A DNA stretch of 64,000 bases from Bin87 sp965220055 (lineage in GTDB: Bacteria; Chloroflexota; Dehalococcoidia; Lucifugimonadales; UBA3495). Under the pieces are notes generated by a model. That model saw only the letters and a program-made list of their open reading frames with translations, searched no databases and had not been told where the DNA came from. The stretch is from positions 2,914,001 through 2,978,000 of the forward strand of contig CBDCPE010000004.1 of NCBI GenBank assembly GCA_965220055.1, given 5' to 3'. Made by a program: the position numbers and the translations under genes. Of this stretch, positions 42,996-51,896 are shown piece by piece (positions within the stretch are counted from its first letter, which is position 1; the number at the start of each line of letters is the position of its first letter).

Positions 42996-43309
42996 CGTGT
43001 GTTTTGATCACCGCAATCAGAGGCAGAAGGCTCGTAGAGCTACGCGTAGCGAAGGCGAAGTTCAACTGAAGGAAGAGAGATGAGGGTCGTGTTCACCCAC
43101 CGCCCGACCACGTTCGGGTACGGGGCATGTCAATGGTCGTCTGCACGATCAGAGATTGTGACCGGCCTGATTCTGGGAGCGTGCCAGTTCTCGCTGGCAG
43201 CGGGTATGATCCGTGTCTACACCCCGCGTGTCGCCCATGCAACGAGCCGAACGGCGGAACAAACCGGCGAGTTTCCAATTGGTCCGGTGCACGTCGCCGC
43301 CGATAGTGG
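42996..43309. other. 314-bp intergenic region between LLM and aroC
   Basis: No supported gene. A short imperfect hairpin (GTAGAGCTACGCGTAGC) lies near 43032. Both neighbours are on the minus strand, so the promoter for the LLM gene should be in the left part. Confidence 0.5.
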
Positions 43310-44497
43310 TCAGCTATAGCGGAGGCGCGGGCCGACGGTAGCCTGGTAACCCTCAAAGTTACGGCGCGTCTCAGGGATGCTATCGCCGCCGAACTTTTCC
43401 ATGAAAGCATCGGCCAGGACCAAGGCGACCATGGCCTCGCCGATTACGCCGGCGGGCGGGGCCTGACAAACGTCACTGCGCTCGAAATGGGCCTGGACGG
43501 GCTCTCCGGTATCCAGATCGACCGACGGGAGCGGATTGTGGAGGGTGGCTATGGGCTTGATGACGAAGCGAGCCACCAGGGGCGGGCCACTAGTCATGCC
43601 GCCCTCGGTTCCGCCGGCGCGATTGGTCCTTCGCTGCCAGGGGTTGTCAGGGTCCGTGACGGGCTCGATGACGTCCTGGAACTCGGAGCCCCAGGCCTCC
43701 ATCAGTTCCCAGCCGGGGCCAATGCTGACGGCCTTGACCGCGTTGATGCTCATCAATGCCTGGGCGACTTTCGCGTCGATCTTGCGGTCCCAGTGCACAT
43801 GAGAACCCAGGCCGATGGGGACATTTTCGGCGATAACTTCCACAGTGCCGCCGACGGTGTCGCCGGCTTCGCGTGCGGCGTCCACCTGGGCCATCATCTT
43901 CTCTGCGGCGGCATTGTCGGCGCAGTGGACAGGAGATTCTTCGACGGCGTCCCAATCGATGGCGTCGTGTTCCGGAGGGTTGGCATGGACGCGGCCGATG
44001 GAGATGACGTGACTGTGCAGCTTGATGCCAAACTCCTCGAGGAGGCGCATGGCGACGGCGCCGGCGGCAACACGGCCGGCAGTCTCACGGGCAGAGGCAC
44101 GTTCCAGGGAGTTGCGGACATCGTGAAAGCCGTACTTCATGGCCCCGGGTAGGTCCGCATGGCCGGGGCGGATACGAGTGACGCGCTGGTTGCGGCCCTC
44201 CTGGGAGGGGTTTTCCACGTACTCGACGGCCATGGCTTCCTGCCAGTTGACCCAGTCCCGGTTTTCGAGAAGCATCCCGATGGGGCTGCCCAAGGTGTAT
44301 CCGTGGCGAACGCCGGTCTGGATATGGGCGTGGTCGCGCTCGATCTGCTGGCGGCCACCGCGACCGTAACCACGTTGGCGGCGGGCCAGGTGTTGAGCGA
44401 TGTATTCCTCGTCGAGCGACAAATAGGCAGGGATGCCTTCGACGATAATCATGAGGCCTTGCCCGTGGGACTCGCCCGCCGTAAACCATCGTATCAT
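43310..44497 (-). CDS. aroC: chorismate synthase
   Basis: The 395-residue flavin-requiring enzyme makes chorismate from EPSP. The three family signatures are visible: GESHGQGL at the start, GVRHGYTLGSPIGM and RPGHADLPGAMKYGFHDVRNSLERASARETAGRVAAGAVA, and TGGMTSGPP-like TEGGMTSGPPLVARFVIKP near the end. AGGAGG lies 10 bases before the ATG. aroE ends 25 bp upstream. Confidence 0.97.
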   Translation of the reverse strand: MIRWFTAGESHGQGLMIIVEGIPAYLSLDEEYIAQHLARRQRGYGRGGRQQIERDHAHIQTGVRHGYTLGSPIGMLLENRDWVNWQEAMAVEYVENPSQEGRNQRVTRIRPGHADLPGAMKYGFHDVRNSLERASARETAGRVAAGAVAMRLLEEFGIKLHSHVISIGRVHANPPEHDAIDWDAVEESPVHCADNAAAEKMMAQVDAAREAGDTVGGTVEVIAENVPIGLGSHVHWDRKIDAKVAQALMSINAVKAVSIGPGWELMEAWGSEFQDVIEPVTDPDNPWQRRTNRAGGTEGGMTSGPPLVARFVIKPIATLHNPLPSVDLDTGEPVQAHFERSDVCQAPPAGVIGEAMVALVLADAFMEKFGGDSIPETRRNFEGYQATVGPRLRYS

Positions 44498-44522
44498 CGA
44501 GCTTCGGCCTCCTGAAATGAGG

Positions 44523-45389
44523 TTATTGAGCTTCGCGCTCGCGCATGGTAGACATGGCGGCGTCCATCATGACGGAAACGGGCGCGGGTCTTTCCAGCCA
44601 CAACCCAAAAGATGCGGCGCCTTGGTACACCAGCATAGAGATGCCGCCCAAGGTCGAGGCTCCTACGGAATGCGCCTCTCTGAGCAGCGGAGTCAGCATG
44701 GGATTATACACGAGGTCGTAGACCAGGGCGGATGGCGGTATCCGTGATGCCGGCAGAGGTGAAGCGGCCTCGTCTGGGCCGTGATGCATACCCAGCGAGG
44801 TGCAGTTGACGATAAGGTCGGTTTGGCCATCGAGGCCTTCCGACCGCAGGGAGTTCAAGTCGATAGCCAGAGCGGGTACATCGCGATTGGCGGCCAGCTC
44901 GGCCAACGCTTCGGCGCGCTCCAGGGTCCGGTTAGCGATCACCAGCTGGGCGACGCCGGCCCGTAGGAGGGCCTGCACCACACCACGTGCAGACCCGCCC
45001 GCGCCCAGGATCAAAGCGCGTTTGCCAGCGGGATCAAGCCCGGCAGATTCACGGAGAGCGCGGAGGAAACCGTAGCCGTCGGTGTTGTAGCCGACGAGAC
45101 GGCCGCCGCGATTGACGATGGTGTTTACGGCTCCCGCCTCAGCCGCCCACTCGTCGATCTCGTCCAGGAAGGGCATGACCGTCTCTTTGTGCGGCACGGT
45201 GACGTTGATGCCCCGCACGGCGTCAGAACGCAGGGATGCGACGAAATCCCCGACCTCGTCGGGGTGCACCTCGTAGGGCAGATATCGGTGATCTACCGAG
45301 AGGCAATCCAGTCCAGCCTGCTGGAACCGGGGCGATATGGAGTGGCCGATAGGATAGCCGATGATGCCGAGAGCCGAGTTAATCATCAT
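44523..45389 (-). CDS. aroE: shikimate dehydrogenase
   Basis: A 288-residue NADPH-dependent reductase of 3-dehydroshikimate. IIGYPIGHSISPRFQQAGLD, the catalytic Lys in GINVTVPHKETVMPFLDE, NTDGYGFLRAL, cofactor motif LGAGGSARGVVQALLRAG and ANRTLERAEALA. The first ATG (45387-45389) is chosen over an upstream TTG; neither has a strong ribosome-binding site. Paired with aroC, it covers two steps of the shikimate route. Confidence 0.95.
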   Translation of the reverse strand: MMINSALGIIGYPIGHSISPRFQQAGLDCLSVDHRYLPYEVHPDEVGDFVASLRSDAVRGINVTVPHKETVMPFLDEIDEWAAEAGAVNTIVNRGGRLVGYNTDGYGFLRALRESAGLDPAGKRALILGAGGSARGVVQALLRAGVAQLVIANRTLERAEALAELAANRDVPALAIDLNSLRSEGLDGQTDLIVNCTSLGMHHGPDEAASPLPASRIPPSALVYDLVYNPMLTPLLREAHSVGASTLGGISMLVYQGAASFGLWLERPAPVSVMMDAAMSTMREREAQ

Positions 45390-45455
45390 GCCAGGCAATG
45401 GGAGGGGAATGGAGCAAAAGGGCGCAGGTGCGCGACATTCTAACAGACAGAAGAA

Positions 45456-45484
45456 AGCCCCGAAGGTTCGGTACCTCCGGGGCT
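45456..45484 (-). terminator. terminator of the Pro/Thr-rich lipoprotein gene
   Basis: On the minus strand AGCCCCGGAGG and CCTTCGGGGCT form a stem with a short loop, followed by TTTCTTCTGT. It separates the lipoprotein gene from aroE. Confidence 0.8.
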
Positions 45485-45503
45485 AACTCAAACACCCGGT
45501 GCC

Positions 45504-46151
45504 TTAATTCACTCTAAGGGCACGGATTTCGCGGCAACCGGTATAGGTACTCGGGGTGTCAACTCCGGTGTCGTCACCGCCGATAAAGATGTCGAAAATC
45601 TGATCGTACTCGGTGATTGAAAGCTGGTACCTGCCGTCCCGGTCGGACCTGTCATCCGCGACGATCCGGTTGTTACCATCTTTGCTAATGGCCAGAACCG
45701 GGGCATTATTGACCGGCTGCCCACCGTCTGTGACGACGCCAACAATGATGCACGGTATTTGACTGGCCGGGTTGTTGAAAGGAGTGGCCGTGGGAAAAGC
45801 GGTAGGCGCCGGCGTACTGGTGGGCTCCGGAGTGTTGGTGGGCGCGGCGGTTGGCGCGGGGACAGGAGTGGCCGTGGGACGTGCTGCTTCCGCCGCCGCG
45901 AGCATAGCAATTACAGTCGCCTGCAGATCGGGTGTGGGTTCGGGAGTAGGAGGCTCCGGGGTATCAGTGGGAGGTATGGGGGTTGCGGCGGGAACCGCGG
46001 CCGCAACGGCGGCGGCGATGGTGGCCGCGAGGTCGGGAGTAGCCGTGGGTTCGGGTTCTTCCCCGCCCCCGAAGAAGCAACCGGTGGTGGCGGCGAGGAC
46101 AAGTACGGCGATTACACCTAAAATCGTAAAACGGGCGATGTTGCGCGACAT
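45504..46151 (-). CDS. Pro/Thr/Ala-rich lipoprotein
   Basis: 215 residues. Signal peptide with lipobox TTGC (Cys25), then a repetitive linker of PTATP/PTPEPT/PAPTA units (about residues 30-130) interrupted by Ala-rich helices (DLAATIAAAVAAAVPAA). The C-terminal domain (IPCIIVGVVTDGGQPVNNAPVLAISKDGNNRI...) looks like a carboxypeptidase-regulatory or Ig-like beta fold. Its N-terminal layout (CFFGG then PxxDLxATIxAA) recalls the start of the metalloprotease lipoprotein at 11712 (CFFGD, VDLQATIDAA). Probably surface-anchored, function unknown. Confidence 0.82.
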   Translation of the reverse strand: MSRNIARFTILGVIAVLVLAATTGCFFGGGEEPEPTATPDLAATIAAAVAAAVPAATPIPPTDTPEPPTPEPTPDLQATVIAMLAAAEAARPTATPVPAPTAAPTNTPEPTSTPAPTAFPTATPFNNPASQIPCIIVGVVTDGGQPVNNAPVLAISKDGNNRIVADDRSDRDGRYQLSITEYDQIFDIFIGGDDTGVDTPSTYTGCREIRALRVN

Positions 46152-46254
46152 CTAGGGACTCCTGCTCAGGGGCGATAAGATCAACGGGCAATATTCTGAC
46201 ATTTTGAGGCTGGGGATGCTGCAAGCGCGGCGTGCAGATTATGGCAATCTTGGG

Positions 46255-48972
46255 CTACACACCTAGCTGAGCAATGATTTCCTCAATACGCTGACGCTCC
46301 TCGGTGAGCGAGCGCAGGCGCTGGCGTTCATTTTCCACAACCTCGGGGCGCGCTTTGGAAACGAAGTTCGGGTTGGCCAGGAGTTGCTCCTTGCGCGTTT
46401 CGTCCTGGCTCCTGGACTCCAATTCGCGATGCAAACGATCGGACTCCGCCTGCAGGTCCACTCCCTCGAGGGGTAGACGCACCACCAATGGATTGACCAC
46501 CAGGCTAACACCGGACGTCGGGCTCGGGTCTCCCGCGCCCAACACCCGCAGAGGATCCACACGGGCCAAGGCGCTGATCACCTCCTTCTCCTCCTCTACG
46601 ACAGCCCGCATACCGTTGGTTTCAATTGCGGCTTCCAGTTTCTGGGCGGCAGGGATACGCAGTTGGGCGCGCATGTTGCGCACCGCTCGCACGGTCTGCA
46701 TCACGATCTCCACATCGGACTCGGCGTCCGGAGCAGAGCGCGGATTGTCGGCCTGAGGATATGGGGACACCATGATGGACGCCGGAAGCCCGGCGTCAGG
46801 TGAGGGGACACGTGCGGTGAGGTTCTGCCAGATTTCCTCGGTGACGAAGGGCATGAACGGGTGCAAAAGGCGAAGCGCACGCTCCAATACGTGCACCAGG
46901 GTTGTGGCGGCAGCGGTGGCGTCGATGGAATCGGCAGTACGCAGCCGGACCTTGGCCATCTCGATGTACCAGTCGCAGAAATCGTTCCACGCGAAGTCGT
47001 AGATCTTCTGCTGCGCTTCGCCGAGTTCAAAGGAGGCCAGCGCCTGATTCACGCTGACGGTAAGATCATCCAGGCGGCTGACGATCCAACGGTCCTCCCG
47101 GTTCGTGGGAGCCGGGAGTTGGTACCAGTCGCCCAGTTCATCGTCGTCCGAAGCGGACCTCGCTCCGATCACGCTGATCACGTAACGCGCGGCGTTCCAG
47201 ATCTTGTTGGCGAAGTTGCGGGCCGATTCCAGCTTTTCGTCGCTGAGCCGGAGGTTATTTCCGGGAGCGGTGCCGGTGGTCAGCGCAAACCGCAGCGCGT
47301 CGGTGCCGTACTGCTCCAGCAGATCCAACGGGTCCAGGGTATTGCCGCGGGTTTTACTCATTTTATGGCCCTCGGCGTCAAGGACCATACCGTGCAGGTA
47401 CACCGAACGGAATGGGACGTCGCCGGTGTTTTCGATGCCCAGCATGATCATGCGTGCGACCCAGAAGAAAAGGATGTCGTAGCCCGTTTCCAGAACGGAG
47501 TTGGGGTAGAAGTATTCTAGATCTGCCGATTCCGTATCGGGCCATCCCAAGGTCGAATGGGGCCAGAGGCCGCTACTGAACCAGGTATCGAGGACGTCGC
47601 TTTCCTGTTCGATTTCGGCGCTACCGCATTGGGCGCACGCCACGGGATCGTCGACGTGGGCGGAGTGACCGCCGCAGGCAATGCAGTACCACACTGGGAT
47701 GCGATGACCCCACCAGAGCTGCCGGCTGATGCACCAGTCCCGGATGTTCTCCAGCCAGTTAAGATAAACACGGGAGAACCGATCGGGCACGATTTCGATG
47801 TCACGATTGACCACGGCGGCGTACGCGTTGCCGGCGATTGTGCCCGGTTGATCATGCTTTCCGACATTTAGGAACCACTGGAGACTGATGAGCGGCTCGA
47901 CCACCTCATTGCAGCGTTGGCAATGGCCCACAGAGTGGTGGTAGTCTTCCACGCCTTCAAGCGCACCGATGGCTTCGAGCTCGGCGACCACGGCGGTGCG
48001 GGCGGCGAAGCGCTCCATGCCGGAGTATTTGGGACCCGCATCATCGGTCATGCAGCCGTCAAAACCGATGACGGTGACTATGGGCAGGTTATGTCGCTCT
48101 CCGATTTCGAAGTCCACTATGTCGTGGCCGGGAGTGACCTTAAGAGCGCCGGTGCCGAACTCTATCTCGATGGCGGTGTCACCGACGACCGGGATCTGTC
48201 GGCCCACGATCGGCAGGGTGACCATGCCGCCGATCTTGTACCGGTAGCGGTCATCGTCGGGATGGACGGCAACGCCGGTATCGCCCAGCATGGACTCGGG
48301 ACGGGTGGTCGCCACGGTCACACCGTCGGCGGGATTGTCAGCCGACGGGTAGCGGATGTGGTAGAGCTTGCCGTCCTGCTCCTCGTAATCAACTTCCAGG
48401 TCGGACAGGGCGGTAGCGCAACGAGGGCACCAGTTGATGATGCGTTCGTGGCGATAGATCAGGCCCTTGTTGAACAGGTTCACAAAGGTAGTGCGGACAG
48501 CGTAGACCGGGCCGGGATCCAGCGTGAAACGGAGGCGCGACCAGTCGCAAGAGGCGCCGAGGCGGCGATGCTGCTCGTCGATGGTGTTCCCATAGAGGCG
48601 CACCCATTCCCAGGCGCGTTCCTCAAACTTCTCGCGGCCCAAATCGTGCCGGCTGGTGCCTTCGGCGGCAAGGGTGCGTTCGACCACCCATTGGGTTGCG
48701 ATTCCGGCATGGTCTTTGCCGGGTAGCCAGAGGGTAGGGTCGCCGCACATGCGATGCCATCGGGCCAGAGCGTCCTGGAGGCTGGCGCCAAGGGCATGGC
48801 CTAGATGCAACTCGCCGGTGACATTGGGCGGGGGCATCACCACGCAAAAAGGCTGACGATCCGGGTCCATGCGCGGTACGAAGTATCCGGCGTCCCACCA
48901 GGTTTGATATATGCGCTGTTCGACGGCGGCGGCGTCATAAGCACGGGGCATGGCGGAAGCAGAGTTAGTCAT
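46255..48972 (-). CDS. valS: valyl-tRNA synthetase
   Basis: A 905-residue class I synthetase charging tRNA-Val. PPPNVTGELHLGHALGASLQDALARW carries HLGH (HIGH motif), the editing domain has ATTRPESMLGDTGVAVHPDD, and KMSKTRGNTLDPLDL is the KMSKS loop. A zinc-like CIACGG/CAQCGS pair lies in between. The C-terminal coiled coil (LHRELESRSQDETRKEQLLANPNFVSKARPEVVENERQRLRSL) is intact. Full family length. Confidence 0.98.
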   Translation of the reverse strand: MTNSASAMPRAYDAAAVEQRIYQTWWDAGYFVPRMDPDRQPFCVVMPPPNVTGELHLGHALGASLQDALARWHRMCGDPTLWLPGKDHAGIATQWVVERTLAAEGTSRHDLGREKFEERAWEWVRLYGNTIDEQHRRLGASCDWSRLRFTLDPGPVYAVRTTFVNLFNKGLIYRHERIINWCPRCATALSDLEVDYEEQDGKLYHIRYPSADNPADGVTVATTRPESMLGDTGVAVHPDDDRYRYKIGGMVTLPIVGRQIPVVGDTAIEIEFGTGALKVTPGHDIVDFEIGERHNLPIVTVIGFDGCMTDDAGPKYSGMERFAARTAVVAELEAIGALEGVEDYHHSVGHCQRCNEVVEPLISLQWFLNVGKHDQPGTIAGNAYAAVVNRDIEIVPDRFSRVYLNWLENIRDWCISRQLWWGHRIPVWYCIACGGHSAHVDDPVACAQCGSAEIEQESDVLDTWFSSGLWPHSTLGWPDTESADLEYFYPNSVLETGYDILFFWVARMIMLGIENTGDVPFRSVYLHGMVLDAEGHKMSKTRGNTLDPLDLLEQYGTDALRFALTTGTAPGNNLRLSDEKLESARNFANKIWNAARYVISVIGARSASDDDELGDWYQLPAPTNREDRWIVSRLDDLTVSVNQALASFELGEAQQKIYDFAWNDFCDWYIEMAKVRLRTADSIDATAAATTLVHVLERALRLLHPFMPFVTEEIWQNLTARVPSPDAGLPASIMVSPYPQADNPRSAPDAESDVEIVMQTVRAVRNMRAQLRIPAAQKLEAAIETNGMRAVVEEEKEVISALARVDPLRVLGAGDPSPTSGVSLVVNPLVVRLPLEGVDLQAESDRLHRELESRSQDETRKEQLLANPNFVSKARPEVVENERQRLRSLTEERQRIEEIIAQLGV

Positions 48973-49171
48973 CGTACCATCCCATAGGTAAGCGCCCGTG
49001 GGGTCACTTGCCTGACCTCATCGAGCGACACGTCGGCTGTTGGCATTGTTTTCAAAAATGGTAGCATCGGGCCATTAGGATTGTCCACACGAGGCGGTGC
49101 TTTGCTCGGCTCACCAATGGGCGCATTGCCTCATTAAAAACGTTACCCACGCCGAATGGTTGCCTCAACTA

Positions 49172-50337
49172 GTGTTATGTATCTAAAGTACGCCTGCAAA
49201 AACTGGCGACCTTGGCCAGGATCTGGTCGGCGGTCTTGGTCCAGATAAAGGGCTTGGGGTTTTCGTTGGTAAGGTCAAGATAGCGGTAGATGGCGGCTTC
49301 CAGTTCCCCGCTGCTCTGATGCACCCCTCGCCGTAGTTGCTGCTCGGTCAGCATCCCGAACCACCGCTCCACCAGGTTCAGCCAGGATGCGCTGGTCGGC
49401 GTGAAGTGCAGGTGGAACCGTGGCCGCTTGGCTAACCAGTTCCGGATCAGCGCCGTCTGGTGGGTGGCGTAGTTGTCCACGATGAGATGGACGTCCCGGT
49501 CAAGGGGCACTTCGGCCTCAATGGTATCGAGGAACTTGCGGAACTCCACGGCCCGGTGGCGTCGGTGGCATTGGCCGATCACCTTGCCGGTTTTGGCATC
49601 CAGCGCGGCGAACAACGATGTGGTGCCGTGGCGCAGGTAATCATGGGTGCGCCGTTCCGCCGGTCCGGGGCGCAGGGGTAACCGCGGCCGGGTCCGGTCC
49701 AAGGCCTGAACCTGGGACTGCTCGTCCACGCACAACACCAACGCCCGATCCGGCGGGTCCAGATAAAGCCCCACGATGTCCCGCACCTTCTCGATGCAGC
49801 AGGGATCCGCCGACAGCTGGAACGTCTCGGTGCGGTGGGGTTGCAGTCCGAAGGCACGCCAGATGCGGCGGATGGTGTTGTGGCTCAGGCCGGACCGCTG
49901 GGCCATGGACCGAGTGCTCCAGTGGGTGGCGTCTTTAGGTGTGCTCTCCAACGTCAGCGTAATCACCCGTTCCACATCATCATCGGTAACCGCTCGGGGC
50001 CGACCGCTGCGGGGCTCGTCCGACAGGCCATCCAAACTCCGCTCCAAGAACCGCGCACGCCATTTGCCCACCGTTGCGTCGGACACCCCCAGATCGGCGC
50101 CCACGGCGGTGTTGCTCCGGCCTTCGGAGCAGGCCAGTATCATTCTGGCCCGCCGCGCCAGGGCTGGCGCCGTCTTCGGTCGTCGCACCCACCGCTCCAG
50201 AGTTTCCCGCTCCATGTCGTCCAAAATCAGCGGTGGCATTGGTCGTCCGATGGCCATGGTTATCCTCCCTCGGGACTGCTCACCCGGAGGATACCTCAGC
50301 GCTGATACTATTACTACTAACTTCAGTTACACCACAC
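49172..50337 (-). mobile_element. IS630-family element (copy B), intact
   Basis: A 1166-bp element flanked by TA at 49170-49171 and 50338-50339, with the same imperfect inverted ends as copy A. It lies in the remnant of a solute-binding-protein gene. On its far side only seven sense codons follow in that gene's frame before a stop, so sequence beyond the insertion was deleted or replaced. Confidence 0.92.
49175..50257 (-). CDS. IS630-family transposase, intact
   Basis: The 360-residue DDE transposase has N-terminal HTH regions (RRARMILACSEGRSNTAVGADLGVSDATVGKWRARF, then HNTIRRIWRAFG). Catalytic residues are Asp in VLCVDEQSQ, Asp in LIVDNYATHQ and Glu in SWLNLVERWFG. GGGAGGA lies ahead of the ATG. 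It is the intact twin of the interrupted gene at 394 and could mobilise both copies. Confidence 0.94.
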   Translation of the reverse strand: MAIGRPMPPLILDDMERETLERWVRRPKTAPALARRARMILACSEGRSNTAVGADLGVSDATVGKWRARFLERSLDGLSDEPRSGRPRAVTDDDVERVITLTLESTPKDATHWSTRSMAQRSGLSHNTIRRIWRAFGLQPHRTETFQLSADPCCIEKVRDIVGLYLDPPDRALVLCVDEQSQVQALDRTRPRLPLRPGPAERRTHDYLRHGTTSLFAALDAKTGKVIGQCHRRHRAVEFRKFLDTIEAEVPLDRDVHLIVDNYATHQTALIRNWLAKRPRFHLHFTPTSASWLNLVERWFGMLTEQQLRRGVHQSSGELEAAIYRYLDLTNENPKPFIWTKTADQILAKVASFCRRTLDT

Positions 50338-50688
50338 TAAGACATCGCCGGGGAATTCGCGGTTGTTCCACTGCTGGCGAGTGGCGGCAGCATCGCCGAC
50401 CACGACCTTAACATCCCAACCTAAGCCCTCGGTCCAGAAGTCCTTGTAGAGCTGGGCCAAGTCGGGCAGCAAGGGCAGGTCGCCGGCTTCCCAAGTGTAA
50501 ATGGTGAAGGAAACCTGCTCGCCGTTAGCGTCCTTGCCGTCGCCGCCGTCCGCGCCACCGAATCCGATGGATTGGAGCAGCCGCTTGGCCTCATCCAGGT
50601 CGTACGCCCGGGGGCGCAGGTTCTCGCCCCAACCCAGGGAGTTGGGGGTGACGTGGGACCAGCTGTCGGCATTTACCGATTCGGGCTA

Positions 50689-51896
50689 GTACCGTTGCCA
50701 GGTAGATTTGTAAGAATATAAGAAAGCAGCCATACTTGGGCATGATCTTTCTGTGAGGGAGTGCCCAGCCATGGCTGCCATCAAGTATAAAGTGGAACTG
50801 ACCGAGGCCGAACGTTCCCGTCTCAATGAGGTGTCCCAGCGAGGCAAGGCGTCAGTGCGCACCGTGAAGCGTGCGCTGTCGCTGCTCAAGGCTGACCAGG
50901 GGGTTAGGGACCGTGAGATAGCCGATGTGCTGTTGGTCAACGCGGCCACGGTCGCCAGAGCACGGAAGCGGTACGTGGAGGAAGGACTTGAGGCCGCCAT
51001 CAATGACCGACCGCGGCCGGGCCAGGAGCGCAAGCTGGACGGGAGGCAGGAAGCGCACCTGATCGCCATTGCGTGCAGCGCCGCGCCCGAAGGGCACACG
51101 CACTGGACACTCCAGTTGTTGGCCGACCAGGTGGTGGAGTTGGAGTTTGCCGATAGCATCTCCCTGGAGACGGTGCGCCAGATGCTCAAAAAAACGAACT
51201 CAAGCCGTGGCAGAAGAAGGAGTGGTGTATCCCCAAGGTGAGCGGGGAGTTCGTGGCGCGGATGGAGGACGTGCTGGACCTGTACCAACAGGCGTACCAT
51301 CCGGAGCGGCCGGTAGTGTGTTTCGACGAGACCTCCCGGCAATTGACTGGGGAGGTGCGTCCGCCCCTGGCGGCTGCCCCCGGACGGATGGCACGCTATG
51401 ACACCGAGTACCAGCGCAACGGGACACGGAACCTGTTCATGATCTGCGAGCCGAAGGGTGGATGGAGACATGTGGCGGTGACCGAGCGCCGCACTGCGGT
51501 GGACTTCGCGTACCAGATGCGGTGGCTGGTGGACGAGGCCTACCCCGATGCCGAGGTGGTCAGGCTGGTACTGGACAACCTCAACACCCACAAGCTCGGC
51601 TCACTCTACGAAGCATTTGAGCCCGGCGAAGCTCGGCGCATCGCCCAACGCCTCGAGTTTCATTACACTCCCACGCACGGCAGCTGGCTGAACATGGCTG
51701 AGATCGAGTTGAGCGTCTTCAGCAGAGGGTGTCTGAACCGCCGTATCAGCGATGAGCCGGAGCTGCGGCGAGAGGTTGCGGCGCTCGAACGCGAGCGCAA
51801 CGCAGCAAAATCAGCCATAGACTGGCGGTTTACCACCCAAGATGCTCGCCGTAAGCTCCAACATATCTACCCTGCAAGATCAGATTGAAACGGTAC
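50689..51896 (+). mobile_element. IS630-family element (second type), two-frame transposase
   Basis: A 1208-bp element flanked by TA at 50687-50688 and 51897-51898, ends GTACCGTT and AACGGTAC. The rejoined target reads CTAG, as at the 15521 element. It interrupts the solute-binding-protein pseudogene. Confidence 0.88.
50771..51888 (+). CDS. IS630-family transposase made by -1 frameshift at A7
   Basis: ORFA starts at ATG 50771 (MAAIKYKVELTEAERSRL) after GAGGGAG, and holds the HTH domain. At seven A (51188-51194) the sense moves to the -1 frame: after RQMLKK it continues NELKPWQKKEWCIPKVSGEFVARMEDVLDLY. This gives a complete DDE domain: Asp in VCFDETSRQL, Asp in LVLDNLNTHK, Glu in GSWLNMAEIELSVFS. 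ORFB ends at 51888. No other defect is seen, so a programmed -1 shift or transcriptional slippage at the homopolymer is likely, and the element may be active. Confidence 0.83.

Noticed and set aside
43080..43319. 79-codon frame between the LLM gene and aroC
   Set aside because: No ribosome-binding site, it overlaps the end of aroC, and its composition is unlike coding sequence here.
45772..46155. Gly/Val/Ala-rich plus-strand frame opposite the Pro/Thr-rich lipoprotein
   Set aside because: Antisense of a PTP-repeat region always gives such a frame; the minus-strand gene has a proper signal peptide and terminator.
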